This document shows, piece by piece, positions 53,205 through 56,218 of a stretch of 56,218 bases of DNA. This DNA comes from an uncultured Paracoccaceae bacterium (lineage in GTDB: Bacteria > Pseudomonadota > Alphaproteobacteria > Rhodobacterales > Rhodobacteraceae). Location: contig CALFSV010000232.1 in the NCBI GenBank assembly GCA_937916485.1, positions 1 through 56,218 on the forward strand, given 5' to 3'. Under the pieces are notes generated by a model. It worked only from the letters and a program-made list of their open reading frames with translations, had not been told where the DNA came from and did not search any database. Numbering within the stretch: the first letter of the stretch is position 1; every line of letters starts with the position of its first letter. A program made the position numbers and the translations under genes.

Positions 53205-54494
53205 ATGCTGCGCAAAGAGGTTAACGAGCTTCTCACCCAGACCGATGTCGGAACGCCAATGGGCGAAATGTTTCGCCAATACTGGATTCCAGCGCTTCTG
53301 GCGTCCGAGCTTCCCGAGGACGACTGCCCGCCTGTGCGGGTCAAGCTGCTGGGCGAGCGTCTGATCGCGTTTCGCGACAGCAAGGGCCGCTATGGCCTGA
53401 TGGACGAATTCTGCGCCCATCGCGGCGTATCGCTCTGGTTCGGCCGGAACGAGGAAGACGGGCTGCGCTGCCCCTACCACGGTTGGAAATACGACTACAC
53501 CGGCCAGTGCATCGAGGTGCCGTCCGAACCCGAAGAGTCCGGCTTTTGCGCCAAGATCAAGCTCAAGGGCTATCCGCTAATCAAGATCGGCGATGTGCTG
53601 TGGACCCATATGGGCGAGAAAGAGTCCCGTCCGCCGGAACCCACATGGGAATTCGCCACCGTTCCGCCCGAACAGACGTTCACCTCAAAGCGCTGGCAAG
53701 AATCCAACTGGCTTCAGGCGATGGAAGGTGGCATTGATTCAAGCCACGTTTCCTTCCTGCATTCCGGTAGCCTCAAGACCGACCCGCTGTTTCGCGGCGC
53801 GAAGGGCAACAAGTACAATCAGGCCGACAAAAAGCCCGTCTTTGAGGTCACCGAACATGACGGCGGCCTTTACATCGGGGCCCGTCGGATGGCCGAAGAG
53901 GGGCACTACTACTGGCGTATCACGCCGTGGGTCATGCCGTCCTTCACCATGGTCCCACCGCGTGGCGATCACCCGATGCATGGGCATTTCTGGATTCCGA
54001 TCGACGACGAAAACTGCTGGGCATGGTCCTTTGACTACCACCCCGTCCGCGCCCTGACCCCGGAAGAACGGCAGGCGATGATCGACGGCTACGGTGTCCA
54101 CAACCAGTACGAAGCCCCCGGCAGCTTCCGCCCGCGCCAGAACAAGGACAACGATTACCTGATGGACCGCGAGGCCCAGAAGCGGGGCGAGACCTATTCC
54201 GGCGTCTGGGGCATTGCGATGCAGGATGCGTCGTTGCAGGAAAGCATGGGGCCGATCGTTGACCGGACCAAGGAAAACCTTGTTTCCACGGACAACGGGA
54301 TCATCATGGCCCGCCACCGTCTGCGCAAAGCCGCCGTGGCGCTGCGCGACAAGGGCACACCTCCGCCGGGCCGCAGCCCGGAACATCAGATGGTCCGGTC
54401 CGCCGCGCGGGTTCTGCCGCCGGATGAGCCCTTTGCGGAGGCGATGAAAGAGGACCTCAAGGTTCGCCCCGGCGAAAAGCAGACGTCCGTTTGA
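53205..54494 (+). CDS. Rieske non-heme iron oxygenase, phthalate 4,5-dioxygenase (Pht3) type
   Basis: The 429-residue protein begins LTQTDVGTPMGEMFRQYWIPALL, typical of the Pht3 group. Rieske ligands are C70, H72, C89 and H92. The mononuclear iron site reads NWLQAMEGGIDSSHVSFLH with N168, E174, D178, H181 and H186. A strong AGGAGGAGG precedes the start. Single-component-type alpha subunits of this class work with a reductase such as that at 48045. A phthalate-like or other aromatic carboxylate is the probable substrate; demethylase activity is possible. Confidence 0.87.
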   Translation: MLRKEVNELLTQTDVGTPMGEMFRQYWIPALLASELPEDDCPPVRVKLLGERLIAFRDSKGRYGLMDEFCAHRGVSLWFGRNEEDGLRCPYHGWKYDYTGQCIEVPSEPEESGFCAKIKLKGYPLIKIGDVLWTHMGEKESRPPEPTWEFATVPPEQTFTSKRWQESNWLQAMEGGIDSSHVSFLHSGSLKTDPLFRGAKGNKYNQADKKPVFEVTEHDGGLYIGARRMAEEGHYYWRITPWVMPSFTMVPPRGDHPMHGHFWIPIDDENCWAWSFDYHPVRALTPEERQAMIDGYGVHNQYEAPGSFRPRQNKDNDYLMDREAQKRGETYSGVWGIAMQDASLQESMGPIVDRTKENLVSTDNGIIMARHRLRKAAVALRDKGTPPPGRSPEHQMVRSAARVLPPDEPFAEAMKEDLKVRPGEKQTSV

Positions 54495-54513
54495 TGAAAG
54501 AGGCGGTCTGATC

Positions 54514-55044
54514 ATGTTGGAAACGACACGGCCAACCCTGCTATCCAGCTGCGCCAAGGCCGCAACAGCGGCCGAGGCGCGGTTTCGGGTCGACTATCCC
54601 AATTCCCGGGCCCGAGCCTCGCGCATCTTCGCCCTTGATGCCGGAGCGGCCGAGGCGATGTATGCCATTACAGAGGATCCGTGGAATGGCGCCCATTTCC
54701 TGACGGTGGGCGGCACCGGGGTTGTCGATCCGGATGCCACCTCTGCCGATGACCTGCCCCTGATCGGGCCGGATGGGGCCGCCATCCGCCTGTCGCAAGA
54801 GATCGACGGGGCGGATGTGGTCATCCTGCTTGCCTCGACCGACAGGCAAATCGGGGCAGCCGAAGTGATTGCCCGCGAGGCTTACATGCGCAAGATCATG
54901 ATCGCCGGGCTGGCGCTTAGCAACGGGCTGTCCGGGTCCGCGACGGACCGGGTCGTGGCCGCGCTGCGCCCCTTTGCGTCGGTTCTGGTCGTGGCGTCGG
55001 ACAACGACTTTATCCCTGCCATGCTAACCGCGCTAAGGGCCTGA
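54514..55044 (+). CDS. Hypothetical protein, Rossmann-like C-terminus
   Basis: The 176-residue protein was not recognised. The C-terminal half has alternating strand and helix segments (DVVILLASTDRQIGAAEVIA, IMIAGLALSNG, SVLVVASDNDFIPAML), which faintly recalls the FtsZ/tubulin T4 region but lacks its GGGTGTG loop. No signal peptide. It lies between the Rieske oxygenase and the Ni/Co transporter genes and ends 5 bases before the latter, so it is probably part of the metal-related group at the right end. Confidence 0.6.
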   Translation: MLETTRPTLLSSCAKAATAAEARFRVDYPNSRARASRIFALDAGAAEAMYAITEDPWNGAHFLTVGGTGVVDPDATSADDLPLIGPDGAAIRLSQEIDGADVVILLASTDRQIGAAEVIAREAYMRKIMIAGLALSNGLSGSATDRVVAALRPFASVLVVASDNDFIPAMLTALRA

Positions 55045-55049
55045 AGAAC

Positions 55050-55772
55050 ATGCTGCAATCACTGGCAATGCTTCCACTGGGGTTTGTGATCGGGATGGGG
55101 CATGCCCTCGAGACCGACCACCTTGCCGCTGTATCCAACATGCTGGCCCGCAAGGGAAACAAGCGGGCCTTGATCGCGCGGGGGGCATTCTGGGGGTTGG
55201 GGCATACCCTCTCGCTTTTTGTGATTTGCAGCGTCGTTGTCCTGTTGGGCCTCACCATTTCCGGCGGCGTTCAGGCCGGTCTGGAATTCGTCGTGGGCGT
55301 CATGATCGTGGCGCTGGGCGTTCAGACCCTGTGGCGGATGCATCGGGACAGGGTGCATGCCCATATCCATTCGCACGGTGAAGCAGTGCATTTGCACCTG
55401 CATTCACACGCAGGCGAAACCGCGCCTCATGAAGAGGCCGCCCACGCCCACGTACATCGGCGGACCAACTTCAAGGCGCTGGCCATTGGGCTTGTGCACG
55501 GGGCGGCAGGGTCTGGCGCGCTTTTGGTGCTGACTGTCAGCGCGACCCAGTCGATATGGCAGGCGTTGGTTTACTTTGCTGTCTTTGGGATCGGATCACT
55601 GGTCGGGATGGCGGCGTTGTCTGCCGTTGTCGCCTTGCCGTTGACGGCGGCCCAGCGGGGCACGACCTGGCTGCGCAACGGCACGACCGGCCTGATCGGC
55701 TGTGCGGCGCTGTGGTTCGGGGCGGTTATCATGTTTGAGAACGGGACGGCGTTGCAGCACCTGCTGCGCTGA
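55050..55772 (+). CDS. NiCoT/UreH-like nickel-cobalt transporter with His-rich loop
   Basis: The 240-residue protein has about six hydrophobic helices and GHALETDH at 17-24, the H-x4-D-H metal signature of NiCoT-type transporters. A central hydrophilic loop (about 98-137) carries more than ten His residues. It probably imports or exports Ni or Co. The neighbours (EutA-like ATPase with His tails, His-rich protein at 55794) suggest a local need for one of these metals, for example cobalt for a B12 enzyme or a metal for a cupin. Confidence 0.8.
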   Translation: MLQSLAMLPLGFVIGMGHALETDHLAAVSNMLARKGNKRALIARGAFWGLGHTLSLFVICSVVVLLGLTISGGVQAGLEFVVGVMIVALGVQTLWRMHRDRVHAHIHSHGEAVHLHLHSHAGETAPHEEAAHAHVHRRTNFKALAIGLVHGAAGSGALLVLTVSATQSIWQALVYFAVFGIGSLVGMAALSAVVALPLTAAQRGTTWLRNGTTGLIGCAALWFGAVIMFENGTALQHLLR

Positions 55773-55793
55773 CCCAAAAGGGGGGATAAGGCG

Positions 55794-56218
55794 ATGTGTG
55801 GCGAACTCGACGACAATGTTCAGATCGGGCAGGACCTGCTGGACAAGCTCAAGGTGATGAGCGGGATGCTCGGCCTCAAGGAGCAGGGCGCGGCCGGGCA
55901 GGGGCCAACCGGCCTTGAAACGGCAGAAGGACGGGCGGCCTATATGGAGACGCTGTTCAATGCTGGCCTGACCCGGGCGCTGGCGGATACCAATGCCGCC
56001 GAACCCGAAGAGATCGTCGACGCCATCGCCTCGCAGGCCATCGCCTTTGGGCGGCTTGCCGGATTTCTGGCGGGTCAACTGCCGCCCGAGGCCGACCTGT
56101 TCCGCACCACGATGGAGGCCATGATGGCCGGGCATGCCGAAACAGCCCAGCTGGCCCGGCAATACCGGCACCAGCAGGATCATGCCCATGGTCACAGCCA
56201 TGACCATGACCATGACCA
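55794..56218 (+). CDS. Hypothetical His-tailed protein, 3' partial
   Basis: The frame begins at ATG 55794 after GGGGGGATAAGG and runs off the right edge (141 codons visible). It is mostly helical and acidic, ending in a run of alternating His-Asp and His-Gly before the edge. It starts 21 bases after the Ni/Co transporter stop. The His-rich end resembles the tail of the EutA-like protein, suggesting a metallochaperone or storage protein. No family recognised. Confidence 0.6.
   Translation, partial: MCGELDDNVQIGQDLLDKLKVMSGMLGLKEQGAAGQGPTGLETAEGRAAYMETLFNAGLTRALADTNAAEPEEIVDAIASQAIAFGRLAGFLAGQLPPEADLFRTTMEAMMAGHAETAQLARQYRHQQDHAHGHSHDHDHD

Overview
The window looks like chromosome of a marine-type alphaproteobacterium, most likely Rhodobacterales (Roseobacter group). 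The signs are high GC, dense operons with ATGA overlaps, paired tripartite tricarboxylate (TTT) transporters, and many aromatic and sugar-alcohol catabolic genes. All family names come from reading motifs and recalling protein families; no database search was run. No rRNA, tRNA, CRISPR array or insertion sequence was seen, and no gene-free gap exceeds 300 bases.

Region 1 (1-9.3 kb) is an exopolysaccharide locus of the poly-N-acetylglucosamine type that appears to be decaying. It holds a kinase-like gene broken by an in-frame TAG, a DUF3131 protein whose Tat signal lies upstream of any normal start codon, a CE4-GT2 synthase that seems to have lost an N-terminal glycoside hydrolase domain, a lysozyme-like gene, and a PgaB-like deacetylase/hydrolase with intact deacetylase histidines.

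Region 2 (9.4-16.8 kb) resembles rhizopine/inositol (moc) catabolism: a MocD-like di-iron hydroxylase, a LacI-type regulator, a MocC/IolE-like TIM barrel, a MocB-like sugar-binding protein with ABC permease and ATPase, a MocE-like Rieske ferredoxin and a PanB-like enzyme.

Region 3 (17-56 kb) is a large catabolic island. It contains two complete TTT importers, four cupins sharing an HQHFN signature, a phthalate-type Rieske oxygenase with a reductase and a separate Rieske ferredoxin, three Pht5-like decarboxylase homologues, LigJ and LigK (end of the protocatechuate/gallate 4,5-cleavage route), a VOC extradiol dioxygenase, a Zn alcohol dehydrogenase, two class II aldolases, a shikimate-dehydrogenase-like enzyme, an orphan molybdenum hydroxylase large subunit and an IclR regulator.

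Two observations bind region 3 together. First, seven promoter regions carry the same three-half-site operator, GTTCC-N7-GGAAC-N3-GTTCC, including one just upstream of the iclR gene; this suggests one regulon of nearly 40 kb. Second, two EutA-like ATPases (normally reactivators of the B12 enzyme ethanolamine ammonia-lyase) occur without any EutBC. Each sits beside a two-domain cupin. One carries His-rich tails and lies near a Ni/Co transporter and another His-rich protein, and a CobW GTPase belongs to the same putative regulon. A metal- or cofactor-maintenance system for a cupin or Rieske oxygenase pathway is the strongest candidate for something undescribed.
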